DNA of 64,000 nt from Bifidobacterium boum. Lineage in GTDB: Bacteria > Actinomycetota > Actinomycetes > Actinomycetales > Bifidobacteriaceae. The DNA is taken from positions 151,941 to 215,940 of the forward strand of contig NZ_JGYQ01000002.1 of the NCBI RefSeq assembly GCF_000741535.1. Reading direction: 5' to 3'. The translations under genes and the position numbers were made by a program. Of the stretch, positions 44,760 to 54,300 are shown piece after piece. The number at the start of each line of letters is the position of its first letter. Within the stretch, counting starts at the first letter, position 1. Under the pieces are notes generated by a model. The model was given only the letters and a program-made list of their open reading frames with translations, made no database searches and was not told the DNA's origin.

Positions 44760-46559
44760 CTACGCGTGTACCTGCCACAGCTGGGTGACCGCCTCGCGCA
44801 GGAACGGCATGTCGTGACTGACGACGATGACCGCCCCACGATACGCGGCGAGTGCCCGGGCGAGCGCCTGCCTGGAGTGCAGGTCGAGGTGGTTGGTCGG
44901 CTCGTCCATGATAATCAGATGCGGGTGACGCGTGACGCCGAGACACAGGAGCAGTTTTCGCAGTTCGCCCGGCGAGGGTTCGCTGGTGGCGGCGAGGATG
45001 CGGTCGGGGTCGGCGTTGAGCTGGGCCATGGCTGAGAGCACGTCGCCACGGTCGGTGGGAGTGAGTTGCGCCAGCTGGCCGAGCGCGGCGTGTGCGTCGT
45101 CGCTTGTGGTGTTCTGCGCGATGACGAGCCGCGGCACGTCGAATGGTTGCGTGTCGAGTCGTGCGAGCAACGCGTTAAGGATGGTTGTTTTGCCGGCGCC
45201 GTTCGGTCCGATGATGCCGATATGGTCGTTCGGCCCGACGCTGAGCACCGGTATGCGCACACCGTCCGGGGTGTGCCAGGCGTGTGCGGTCACGGGGATA
45301 TCCGATGCCGCTCCTGTTGTACCCGCCGATTGCGCTATATCAATCGGTTTCCCTGATTTCCCAACTTCCGCCGTATTACTGCTCTCGCCGCCCGCACCAG
45401 CAACACGGTCGCTAGATTGCGCCAAAACCTGCACTGCCGATTCCCCGAACGGAATAACACCCGCGTCTAGCCGGACGAGTTCCGTCGCATGGCTGGGTTC
45501 GATGCCGGCGAATGCGGTCAGGTCCCCGTTGTAGCGTTTCGCAGCGACCGTAATGGAGTCCGCCGCCCGCCGTACGGCCTCGACACGGGCGTCGAGGCGC
45601 GCCTGCGCTGAGCCGGCGGAGCCGTCGACACTGGTCATTTTGGCGAGTTTGGCGGCGTTGCGCGCGTCATGGTCTTTGCGGTCGATGGTTCGGTTCGCCC
45701 GCCATGATGTCGCGGCGAGTGCCGCATCATGCCGGCGTGATGCGCTTTCGCGTTGCAATCGCGCGGCTTCTTTGCTTGCCTGATCGAGGGCGTGACGCTC
45801 CCCTGCCTGTTGGGCGGTCGCGTCGGCGAGCGCAGCCGTGTAGTTGCCGGGACGCATGGTGACTACGGTGATGTTGCTGTGCCCGACGTGACGGCGTTCG
45901 AAGCAGGCACATCGCATGGCGACTTGGTCGATGAGTTCGATGTCATGGCTGACGACGATGCCGACGCGTCCCCGGCGGGGTGCGGGCAATGTGGCGGTTT
46001 CTTTACCGTTGCTCTCATCGTGATGCTGCCCGTTCGCGGTGGGCATGGCGGTGGTTGCCAGGGCATGGCGTTGTCCGGTGAAGTCGAGCATGGCTTGGGC
46101 GATGGCGTTCCGGGTCGGAGCGTCAACGTGGTTGGTCGGTTCGTCGAGAATCAGGACGTCGGGGTGCGCTGCAAGCGCGCACGCGATTTGCAACCGTTTG
46201 CGTTCCCCGCCTGAGAGCGTGTCGTACCGGTACGGCCAGTCGTCCGCGATGCCGAGCGTGCCGCGTATCGCTATGGTTTCCGGGCTCCAGTCGGCGGAGA
46301 AATCATCCAAGTTGTCAGGCACGGCGGCGACATCCTGCGGGCAGAACGCGATGACCGCGTCCGATGGGCTGACTTGCCCGCGTTCCGGAGTGAGCTTGCC
46401 TTGTGCGATGTGCATGAGCGTGGATTTGCCGATGCCGTTGTCGCCGAGCACGGCGGTCCAGCCGGGTGCGAACGTGACAGTAACGTCTTCGAAAATCGGT
46501 TCCGGCGCCCCGGGGTATGTGTAGGTGATATGTGACAGATTCAATGCGGTGATAGACAT
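44760..46559 (-). CDS. ABC-F family ATPase
   Basis: A soluble 599-residue protein with two ABC domains and no membrane part, the ABC-F type that acts on ribosomes in translation or antibiotic protection. NBD1 has GDNGIGKSTLMH, LSGGERKRLQIACAL and LILDEPTNHVD. NBD2 has GIIGPNGAGKTTILNALL and LIIMDEPTNHLDL, with a degenerate signature PSPGELRKLLL. NBD1 carries a His/Asn-rich insert, and the inter-domain region is long, basic and then Ala/Gly-rich. Which ABC-F subfamily is unclear. Confidence 0.88.
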   Translation of the reverse strand: MSITALNLSHITYTYPGAPEPIFEDVTVTFAPGWTAVLGDNGIGKSTLMHIAQGKLTPERGQVSPSDAVIAFCPQDVAAVPDNLDDFSADWSPETIAIRGTLGIADDWPYRYDTLSGGERKRLQIACALAAHPDVLILDEPTNHVDAPTRNAIAQAMLDFTGQRHALATTAMPTANGQHHDESNGKETATLPAPRRGRVGIVVSHDIELIDQVAMRCACFERRHVGHSNITVVTMRPGNYTAALADATAQQAGERHALDQASKEAARLQRESASRRHDAALAATSWRANRTIDRKDHDARNAAKLAKMTSVDGSAGSAQARLDARVEAVRRAADSITVAAKRYNGDLTAFAGIEPSHATELVRLDAGVIPFGESAVQVLAQSSDRVAGAGGESSNTAEVGKSGKPIDIAQSAGTTGAASDIPVTAHAWHTPDGVRIPVLSVGPNDHIGIIGPNGAGKTTILNALLARLDTQPFDVPRLVIAQNTTSDDAHAALGQLAQLTPTDRGDVLSAMAQLNADPDRILAATSEPSPGELRKLLLCLGVTRHPHLIIMDEPTNHLDLHSRQALARALAAYRGAVIVVSHDMPFLREAVTQLWQVHA

Positions 46560-46669
46560 GCTGTGGTCGATACTGACAGAGACGGTGGACGGGGCATCGG
46601 CCTGGCGTGCGATGCAGCAGTCGCAACACAGCGAGATTGCGACCGGAAACTGTACCTAGGGGCGTTAGC

Positions 46670-46850
46670 AGCCCGCCATGCGACTCCACAGTCGCAACGC
46701 TACGAGAGAATATGCAGTATGACCGTACTATTGGGCACTATCTTGTCGCCGTGCGACACCACACTCACACCACGACGAGATAGCAATCAGAATGGCCGTA
46801 CCAATGGTCGCTTTCAGCCCGCCGTGCTACACCACACTCACGCCACAACC
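46670..46850. repeat. Noncoding degenerate repeats upstream of ABC-F
   Basis: The interval 46560-47022 has no gene. A direct repeat of about 26 bases (ccgtgcgacaccacactcac and ccgtgctacaccacactcac) starts near 46747 and 46822, 75 bases apart, with a weaker relative near 46677. The phrase gccgtgcgacacc resembles gccgctgtgcgacagc near 48955. Promoter positions for the flanking genes could not be fixed. Confidence 0.5.
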
Positions 46851-47022
46851 TGATTGCCTGCGCCCCTCAACCTCAACAGGAGATACCTCACCACAGTGCG
46901 AGCAGACCATTACACAGCGGCAAGGTAGAGTTGCGATAATCGTTACTCGCCGCCCCGAACAATAAGCCAAATCCGGCGTAAGATACTGCCGAAGGAGAGA
47001 TTGCCGGGAGACGTATCGAGGG

Positions 47023-48303
47023 GTGAGGGATTTGCCGATTACATGCATTCTGGTCATTGCCGTCTTGGTAACCATCGATGCATTCATCGGATTTCAGGCG
47101 TCAGGTCGTCAGTATTCCGAAACCCCCGCTACGTCGACGACCAAGTTCCGGATTGCATGTGTGCTGATAGCCGTTGTCTCCGGCATCCCCTCGTGGTATG
47201 CCGTGCTGTTCGACTTTCTATATTTTGTGTCGATCGCCAACGGAGTATCTACCGGTAATGGTTCCGGCGAAAATACGCTCTACACCTCCAAACCGGACAC
47301 AGTAATCGCATGCGCATCAATAATCACGCTGCTGCTGTTGCTCATCCCAGGGCATACGGTGACGGCATGCAGACGCCACGCCGACGCCGCCTGGCTGGAT
47401 GAACACGATCCCGGCCCGCTGCATGACGCCGTCACCGAATATGGCATCGAGCCGGCGCCGCCGGACGAAATGACGTATCACGGGTATCACATAGTGACGC
47501 AAGATGCGTCCAAGAAACTATATGGGGCTTCGCTGGGCGAAGCATATCACGCTGCAATGGGCATGAATCTGGGTGAGGCGCACTACCGGGGGCAACTGTA
47601 CGGATTCCCGGGCAGCGGACTTGAACACAGCGGTTACGGCCAACGAGGCATCTCCTCAGGCATGATTGGCGAGAAGATCTTGGCTGGAATCATCGCTGCG
47701 TTCAACAAGAACGGCAACCTCAATGTCATCGGGTTTTACAGCCTTTATGGTTTGGACCGCAACGGCCGTAGAACGAACGCCGACATTGACTGCGTGCTGC
47801 TCGGCATGGATTATGAAGGACGATTACATGCCTGGTTTGTTGACGCCAAGTATTACAAGGGCGGCAAGGACACCAAATACATTTGCATGGGCAACAGCAC
47901 GATTGCGCGAATCAGCAAATCTCAGCATGCGTTCGTGACCGGTCCGGACGGGCGAGTCACACTTGCGACATCGTCGAATATGTTGCACCAGCAATCCATG
48001 TGGGAGCCGCTGCTCAGAAAGCACAACATCGACGCACAATGGGTTATCTGCTTTGTCCCCGGTCCCGAAGGCACACCGGATGTCAGTAACCTGCAGTGGG
48101 CAGCCGACAGGCACGTGCGTTACGACCCTGATTCCCCATCCGGCACGTCCGCCGAATACCAAGGCATTCCAGTCGTGAGTGCTTCACGACTTGTCGGCAT
48201 TATTCATGCCATGCACCTTGCCGACACCGCGTATATTCCCGATGATGCGATCAAGCTGTTCAAGCGGTATGTGAAGTGGCCGCATGGATCGATGCGACAC
48301 TGA
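47023..48303 (+). CDS. Membrane protein with NERD nuclease-related domain
   Basis: A 426-residue protein. Three N-terminal hydrophobic helices lie at about 5-23, 44-65 and 90-110. A cytosolic NERD domain (about 215-330) has GMIGEKILAGIIAAF, a DIDCVLLG acidic strand and WFVDAKYYKG, which carries the DxK of the restriction-endonuclease-like fold. NERD proteins are predicted DNA-processing enzymes; several sit in mobile or defence islands. Start GTG 47023 is a best guess: GAGGG lies close upstream, with a GGGAG further away. It stands alone. Confidence 0.75.
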   Translation: MRDLPITCILVIAVLVTIDAFIGFQASGRQYSETPATSTTKFRIACVLIAVVSGIPSWYAVLFDFLYFVSIANGVSTGNGSGENTLYTSKPDTVIACASIITLLLLLIPGHTVTACRRHADAAWLDEHDPGPLHDAVTEYGIEPAPPDEMTYHGYHIVTQDASKKLYGASLGEAYHAAMGMNLGEAHYRGQLYGFPGSGLEHSGYGQRGISSGMIGEKILAGIIAAFNKNGNLNVIGFYSLYGLDRNGRRTNADIDCVLLGMDYEGRLHAWFVDAKYYKGGKDTKYICMGNSTIARISKSQHAFVTGPDGRVTLATSSNMLHQQSMWEPLLRKHNIDAQWVICFVPGPEGTPDVSNLQWAADRHVRYDPDSPSGTSAEYQGIPVVSASRLVGIIHAMHLADTAYIPDDAIKLFKRYVKWPHGSMRH

Positions 48304-48594
48304 AACAGAACACGCCGCTCAGTTGCGATTCTGGGTTACTATCGATAGCCTCGACATGACATGAACACGGGATGACTCGACCGGTCTTTGCGGATGTGAA
48401 GCGGTCTCCCAACAGCGGGAGCCATTCTAGACAGGCTCCCGTTTTTCTTTTCTCATGACGCTGACGATTTTGCAGTTGTGGGTCGCGTCGGTTGAGTGCG
48501 GTTTCCTCAGCGTTGCAGCCTGCACCACATGGAACACGGCAATCCAGCAGCGACAGAGCCCACTGTCACTCAAGCGACCATAGCCAGAAAATAC
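48304..48594 (+). other. Gene-free interval downstream of the NERD gene
   Basis: No gene seen. It contains a TACTAT box near 48335 and a strong terminator at 48416-48454, 113 bases past the NERD stop. That leaves room for a short RNA of about 100 nucleotides; this is only a possibility. Confidence 0.35.
48416..48454 (+). terminator. Intrinsic terminator
   Basis: The stem cgggagcc (48416-48423) pairs with ggctcccg (48434-48441) around a 10-base loop and is followed by TTTTTCTTTTCTC. This is the clearest intrinsic terminator in the window. Confidence 0.92.
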
Positions 48595-48816
48595 CTAAAT
48601 CTTGCCTTGGGCATGAAGGCGATCATATTCTTCAGAAGCCGCGGACTGATTGAAATGAGTCCCATACTCGAGTGCGTATTTGAACCTCGCGTTCGCCCAT
48701 GCTGCTTTTACATCATCCCGCGGGACAATACCGTCGCGTTTGTTCAGCGCGGCTTCCTCCTCGGCACTGACCCTGACGAGACTGTTGTCCGAGAAGCAGA
48801 ACTTATCTGAATCCAT
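48595..48816 (-). CDS. Small hypothetical protein
   Basis: A 73-residue acidic protein (MDSDKFCFSDNSLVRVSA at the start, EYDRLHAQGKI at the end) predicted mostly helical after residue 18. I do not recognise a family. TACACT lies 7 bases before the ATG with no ribosome site, matching the leaderless pattern of other genes here. The size and acidic character resemble an antitoxin, but no toxin partner is next to it. Confidence 0.55.
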   Translation of the reverse strand: MDSDKFCFSDNSLVRVSAEEEAALNKRDGIVPRDDVKAAWANARFKYALEYGTHFNQSAASEEYDRLHAQGKI

Positions 48817-49119
48817 GCAGATGAGTGTAAACTCAGCGCGAAAAAAGCAATGAACGAGTTCGCCATACTCCGACTTACGTCACGATTCGAGCGGTCCTCT
48901 ACGTTGCCGTGTAGCGTGATAGTCGCACCGCGACTCTCATTTATCGGGCTATCTCGCCGCTGTGCGACAGCATCGTCGCACTCCAGCGAGTTTCCTCCCC
49001 AGGCAATCCACAAACTCCCGGCAACCCATAAACCACACCCCACCAGTCACCACCCCACACCAATCACCCCACTCCGCAATACCATAGAATCAAGGCATCA
49101 CCGAAGAAGGAGACCAACC
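48817..49119. other. Gene-free interval before the GmrSD gene
   Basis: No gene seen. A hairpin gtgcgac-agcatc-gtcgcac lies near 48962-48981 within sequence that resembles the repeat at 46740. Positions about 49005-49080 are almost free of G on the plus strand. A TAGAAT box at about 49085 may be the -10 for the GmrSD-like gene. Confidence 0.4.
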
Positions 49120-51243
49120 ATGCGGGCGACACAAGCAAGATTCCTTGATCTGCTCGGGGCGGACAGAACCCAGTTCATCATCCCTGTGTATCAGCGTGAA
49201 TATTCCTGGCAGCGCCCGCAACTGGAGGACTTATGGAACGACGTGACGCTGGCGGGTGAGGATGGCATGACCCATTTCATCGGCTCGTTCCTGTACATCC
49301 CTGAAGAGGACAGCACTGCGACGAGCATCCATCGCAAGCTCCTCATCGATGGTCAGCAGCGCATGACCACGCTTTCTTTGCTCCTCGCCGCGCTGCTCGA
49401 TTATCTGGACGAGGATGATTCACGCGCGCAATTTCTCACCGACCTCTCCCCCAGATCCTTGCGCAAGAGCTACCTGTTCAACGATGATTACCGGGGAGAA
49501 TCACGGTACAAGCTTGTCCTGTCGATGGACGATAAGACAACCATGCATTCCTTGGTCGACGGCAGCCCCCTGCCGGAGCACCCGGTCCGTCTTCTTGTGG
49601 GCGCCAAAGCATTCTTCTCTAAAAGAATCCGCGAAGGGCAAACTTCCCCCGAAACGCTGTGGAACGGCCTGAACAAACTGGTGATCATCGACACGGAGCT
49701 CAACCCCAATGAAGACAATGCACAGCTCATCTTCGAGTCGATGAATTCCAAGGGCAAACCCCTCACCCCGATCGACCTCGTGCGCAACTTCATGCTCCTG
49801 TCACTGTCGAATGACCGGCAGAACGAGCTTTACGACCAGTATTGGCGCCCTATCGAACACCTGTTCGGGCAGGGTGCCGAGAACGAATTCAACACCTTCC
49901 TCTGGTATTGGCTGTCTCTGAAGATTCCCGAGCGCGCACCCAAGCAAGAGAACGCCTATCACGATTTCAAGTATTACGTGCAAAGCCGGAACCTCGACCG
50001 GGAACCACAAACCATCCTCTCCGAACTGCTCGCGTATGCGACACGATACGCCCGCATGTTCCTCAGACAGGAGCCCGACCCCGATCTCAAGCGCAAGTTC
50101 GACAAGATCAACACTCTGGATGTCAGACCCGCACGTCCGCTGCTGATGTGCCTGTACACGCTGATGGACGAGCACAAACTCACCAAAGACGAGTTCGGCA
50201 GGATGTGCGACATGGTCGAATCCTTCCTGTTCCGCCGCATGACGGTAGGCAAGTCCACGCAAGGTCTGAACAAAATGTTCGCCGGAATGTACCGCAAACT
50301 CGATGACGCCGACAATCCGCAAGAGTGCCTGACCGCGCTGCTGCTCGCACCCGAGAAGGATTCCACCGGTTACTTCCCCGATGACAGCGAATTCGCCGAC
50401 GCGCTTGCGACACGCGACATTTACCGCGGCTTCAAGAAAGGCCGACTGTATCTGTTGGAACGTCTGGAGGACTCGTACCATCCGAAAGAGCCTGTCAATA
50501 CTGGCATGTACCAGATCGAGCATGTCATGCCGCAGACCATCGATGATTCCGCCGCATGGCAGACCATGCTCGGTCCGGACTGGCAGACCACTCACGACAC
50601 GTTGTGCCACACGCTGGGCAATCTCACACTCACCGGTTACAACCAGGAATATTCGAACAGGCCGTTCCCGGATAAGCAACACCTCAACCCCGGAGGGTAC
50701 AAATACAGTCCGCTCAGTTTGAACCGCTATATCGCTGATTGCACTGTGTGGAACGCAGAAACCATCCATGAGCGAGCCGCCGCGCTCGCTGATAGAGCTT
50801 GCTCAATATGGCAACGCCCCACGCTATCGGACGAAATCATCGACGAATACCGGCCAACACCGAGAGCCACAACCCGCTCCGCCGACTGGTCGATTGAAAC
50901 TGCACAACCTGGGCTTGCCGTCGGCGGCAGATGCCATGACTTGTTTGAGCAGTTGCAGCAAGCCATTGCGGAGGCTCAACCCGATTGGAGTCTCGGCGTG
51001 AAAAAGAATTACGTGGGTTATTACACCAATGGTGGTAAGGCGCTGCACATTACCATCAAGGCGCGTCCTAGCTCCACAAGTCTCAGCATCGGTCTCAATG
51101 CCTCCATTGATGACCTTGATGATCCGAACGGCTACGCGCAAGATAAGCGACCATACGGATTCACGGCAGGGTGTTTGACGCGGGTGGATGTGCACAACAC
51201 TGAAGACATTCCTGAGGTGATGAGGCTGATCGACCAGTGTTGA
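49120..51243 (+). CDS. GmrSD-like DUF262/DUF1524 nuclease
   Basis: A single-chain type IV restriction-like enzyme of 707 residues. DUF262 (about 8-250) has YQREYSWQRPQLEDLW and the nucleotide-binding DGQQRMTTLSLLLAAL. DUF1524 (about 440-560) is an HNH-type nuclease with QIEHVMPQT and LGNLTLTGYNQEYSNRPF. A C-terminal DUF5655-like region (about 590-705) follows. Relatives such as GmrSD cut phage DNA with modified cytosines. ATG 49120 has AAGGAGA 6 bases upstream; the upstream open frame to 48850 covers noncoding repeats. It converges on the helicase gene. Confidence 0.88.
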   Translation: MRATQARFLDLLGADRTQFIIPVYQREYSWQRPQLEDLWNDVTLAGEDGMTHFIGSFLYIPEEDSTATSIHRKLLIDGQQRMTTLSLLLAALLDYLDEDDSRAQFLTDLSPRSLRKSYLFNDDYRGESRYKLVLSMDDKTTMHSLVDGSPLPEHPVRLLVGAKAFFSKRIREGQTSPETLWNGLNKLVIIDTELNPNEDNAQLIFESMNSKGKPLTPIDLVRNFMLLSLSNDRQNELYDQYWRPIEHLFGQGAENEFNTFLWYWLSLKIPERAPKQENAYHDFKYYVQSRNLDREPQTILSELLAYATRYARMFLRQEPDPDLKRKFDKINTLDVRPARPLLMCLYTLMDEHKLTKDEFGRMCDMVESFLFRRMTVGKSTQGLNKMFAGMYRKLDDADNPQECLTALLLAPEKDSTGYFPDDSEFADALATRDIYRGFKKGRLYLLERLEDSYHPKEPVNTGMYQIEHVMPQTIDDSAAWQTMLGPDWQTTHDTLCHTLGNLTLTGYNQEYSNRPFPDKQHLNPGGYKYSPLSLNRYIADCTVWNAETIHERAAALADRACSIWQRPTLSDEIIDEYRPTPRATTRSADWSIETAQPGLAVGGRCHDLFEQLQQAIAEAQPDWSLGVKKNYVGYYTNGGKALHITIKARPSSTSLSIGLNASIDDLDDPNGYAQDKRPYGFTAGCLTRVDVHNTEDIPEVMRLIDQC

Positions 51244-51246
51244 TTG

Positions 51247-51291
51247 CCGATTGTGCTGTGGCGAGTATGCCGCTTGCCACAGCACAATCGG
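51247..51291. terminator. Bidirectional hairpin between convergent genes
   Basis: A 16-bp perfect stem ccgattgtgctgtggc (51247-51262) with its complement at 51276-51291, loop 13 bases, lies 4 bases after the GmrSD-like stop and 51 bases past the helicase stop. T-runs are weak on both sides. Confidence 0.75.
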
Positions 51292-51341
51292 TTACCGCTG
51301 TGCACCCCCGTGCTGGCCACTCACACCAGCATCTCTGCTCA

Positions 51342-54300
51342 TCACTTCCCGAACTTCTCGTTCACGAGTTCCTGAAGCGTGCCGTTCTTCGCGGCTTCCG
51401 CGGCATCCGCCTGCACAAAATGCGTGGTGGATGCCTTGAGCTGGTCATTGAACCCGAGGATGTAATTGGTTGCAATCAGGTAGATGATGCGCGTCGGCGC
51501 CATGCCATACACCTGATGTTCGAAGATATGTCTGATGCGTTCGCCGCCGTCCGGGAACAGCTGCTTCATGCGCTCGCTGCGGTACAAACGCTTTACGATC
51601 TCGGCGATGTACATGCCCGATTTCATATACAGGTCGGCGAATGTGGCGTCAGGATCGTCGAAGCATCCCGGATTCTCCTGTTCCAGTTCGTCCACCATTT
51701 TCTCCACGACCCAGCGCGGAGTGAAGATCTGGTTAGTCTTCTGTGGCGGAATGTAGTCGAAGATGTCTTCGGTCTGGGAATCATCGAAGTAGTTGGCGAG
51801 CTGTTCCTTCTTGTTGAGGAACTCCTGGATGGCATCGTTGAACACGGTTTCATCGAAAACGTGCCCGTCGTAGTGCTTCTTCTCGCCGGTTACTTCATCC
51901 CGGTAATCACCGCCGTCACGCAGCAAGCGGAATTGCTCTTCAGTTATGCCGGTCACTTCATGGAATACGTCGTCTTCGGTATAGTCGTCGAAGTTACGCA
52001 GCTTGAGATTGCGATCGCCGTACGCCATGACAAAGCTCGGGATGGTCCGAGTGAAGCCGCGCAGATGAGCGCGCATGATGTCTTCATCATTTTTCTTCTC
52101 ATGTTCAGCCTTTATCGTCTGTGCTTGCCTACTGACGTTCTTGATTTCTTCGTCTGTAATCTCGTTGATCTGGCTGACTATGTCTTTCATCATAGTTTCA
52201 GCATCTTTGGCGAGTTTGACCGCATTATCCTTCAACATCTGCATGCGCTCGTCCGGGTCTTCGGATTGCTCGAGATTCTCCGTGTACGCCTGCCTGAGCT
52301 CCGCCTGCTTCTGGTTGAAAGCATCGCGTTGTTGCTCAACCACTGCATCGAAGGCATGGTTGACATTTTCGGCGAGTTTCTTGCTGTCGCGTACGTTGAG
52401 GTTATGCTTCTGCACAATCGGGGCGATAACCTTCTCACGGAACTGCTCTTTGGCTTGTTTCGCCAAGAGGTTGGTATCCGTGGTCATATCCACGTGTGAC
52501 AGATAACCGGTGTCGGGATCCTGGCTCTGCTCAATCGTAGGGATGGGCGGGATATCCACAGGGTCGATGACCATGATTTTCTCATCGCTGAATAGGTCTT
52601 TGACGTCTTTGTTGACATCGGCATCGTCGATGACCGGGTTCCCGTCCTTGTCCAAGGTGAAGTCCGCCGGCCGAACCTCCATGTCCTTCTTGGAATGCTT
52701 CTCTTCCTTGGCTGGTTCGAGCTTGTTGAGAATATCCGTGATTTCTTTGGGGGCTCCGAAAATGCCGGCGATGTTCTGGAACAGGAAGTTGCACAGGAAG
52801 CGACGTTTGACGACTTCTTGGCTCTTGATTTTGCGCGGGATGGACATGACCTTTTCCGCGTCGAGCTGGACCATACGGCCTTCGTCGTCTTCACCAATCA
52901 CCGGGAAGAAGTTCAGCAGCCGTTTCACTTGCTCGGCCCTGGAACCGGATGACGCGGCATGGGCGCCTGTGGTCGAGTGGGAAAGGTTCTCCGCGAACTC
53001 TTCGAAGATGGTCAAGGTACGCACGGGGTCGAAGTCGAAGACGTAGGCGGTCTCCTTGCGCATTGGCTGTGGTTTTCCGTCCACCTCAGCAGTGATGGTG
53101 CACGGGTTCTGTGCCCTGAACGCCGCTTGCATGTATGATGAAGCGCTGTTCAGGTTGCACAGCATGAGCACGCCACTCCACTCGGGAACGGTCACGCCCA
53201 CGGTCAGCTGCCCAACGCTCAACGTGATGGTGCGGGGATTGTTCGCAATGGCGTTTTTCACCCGCTCGAGTGCGGTCGCTTCCACCTTGTCGGCGTCGTC
53301 GGGGTTGACGAGCGACTCACCGTTCTCCGTGAGCGGCTGCTTGCCGTCACCGGCGGCAACCACAACCTTGTACCCTTCGAAAGCGGGCTCCTGTTCGATG
53401 AGCTTGGCGAGCGCTTTGCAGCTTGCCACGCGGTTGAGGATCCACAGCGTATGCGAGAGTTGGGCACGGAGTTCCGGCGTGGAGAACGGGTATTTCTCCA
53501 GCGTCGTCAGGTTGTGGAGGAAATCCTTGACGGCATCCTCGTGCACGAAGGTACCGTCGCGTTTGGTGGCGAAGAACTCGTTGAGGTCGAACGCATATTC
53601 TTCGTTCTCACCGTCATCGTCCACGTCGGCGCCTTCACGAATCTTGCTCGTGATCATGTCGGACATGCGATAGGTGTACATCTCCATGCGAGGCAGCACC
53701 TCGTATGGATTTGAGTTCTCACCGTCGGCGCAAGCTTGCTTCGCTTCCTGCTCGTCCACATACGTCCAGTTGAAGATTTGGTCGTCCGCGAACCGGCCTT
53801 GGGCGAGTGCCTTGAATGGGGTGCCGGACAGGTACAGCGTGTGTTTGCGGTTGATTCTGTCGAATGCCTTTTCGGTCAGGGAGGTATCAACGCCTTCCTG
53901 CGATTCGTCGACTATCAGCAGGTCGAAGTCCAGTTCGCTGATCCAACGAAGTTTGTCTACGCCGTCATACGCGCCGAAATACTTCGAGGTTTTCAACCCT
54001 TGCAAAGACTCGAATGCGATCATGCCTTTGTAGTCTGGATCGGCGAAGGATGTGATGTTGTGGGCTTTCAGGAATTCCTGGTATTGTGCACGCGTCATGA
54101 TGCCCTCATTGGCGTGCTTGCCAAGCTTGGCGTGCTGGTCCAGGACTCCTTTATTGTCTGTGACGAACAGGTACGGGTATTGCCAGCCGATGAATTGTTG
54201 GAAGTCGTTCAGCCACGAGTCGGAAATGCTGGGACGATTAGTGACGATGAGCACGTTCTTGAACTCCATACGATGTACCAGATCGTAGGCGGTCAGCGTC

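Noticed and set aside
46560..47022. tRNA or other structural RNA in the gap before the NERD gene
   Set aside because: No T-loop consensus or cloverleaf pairing could be found; only degenerate repeats.
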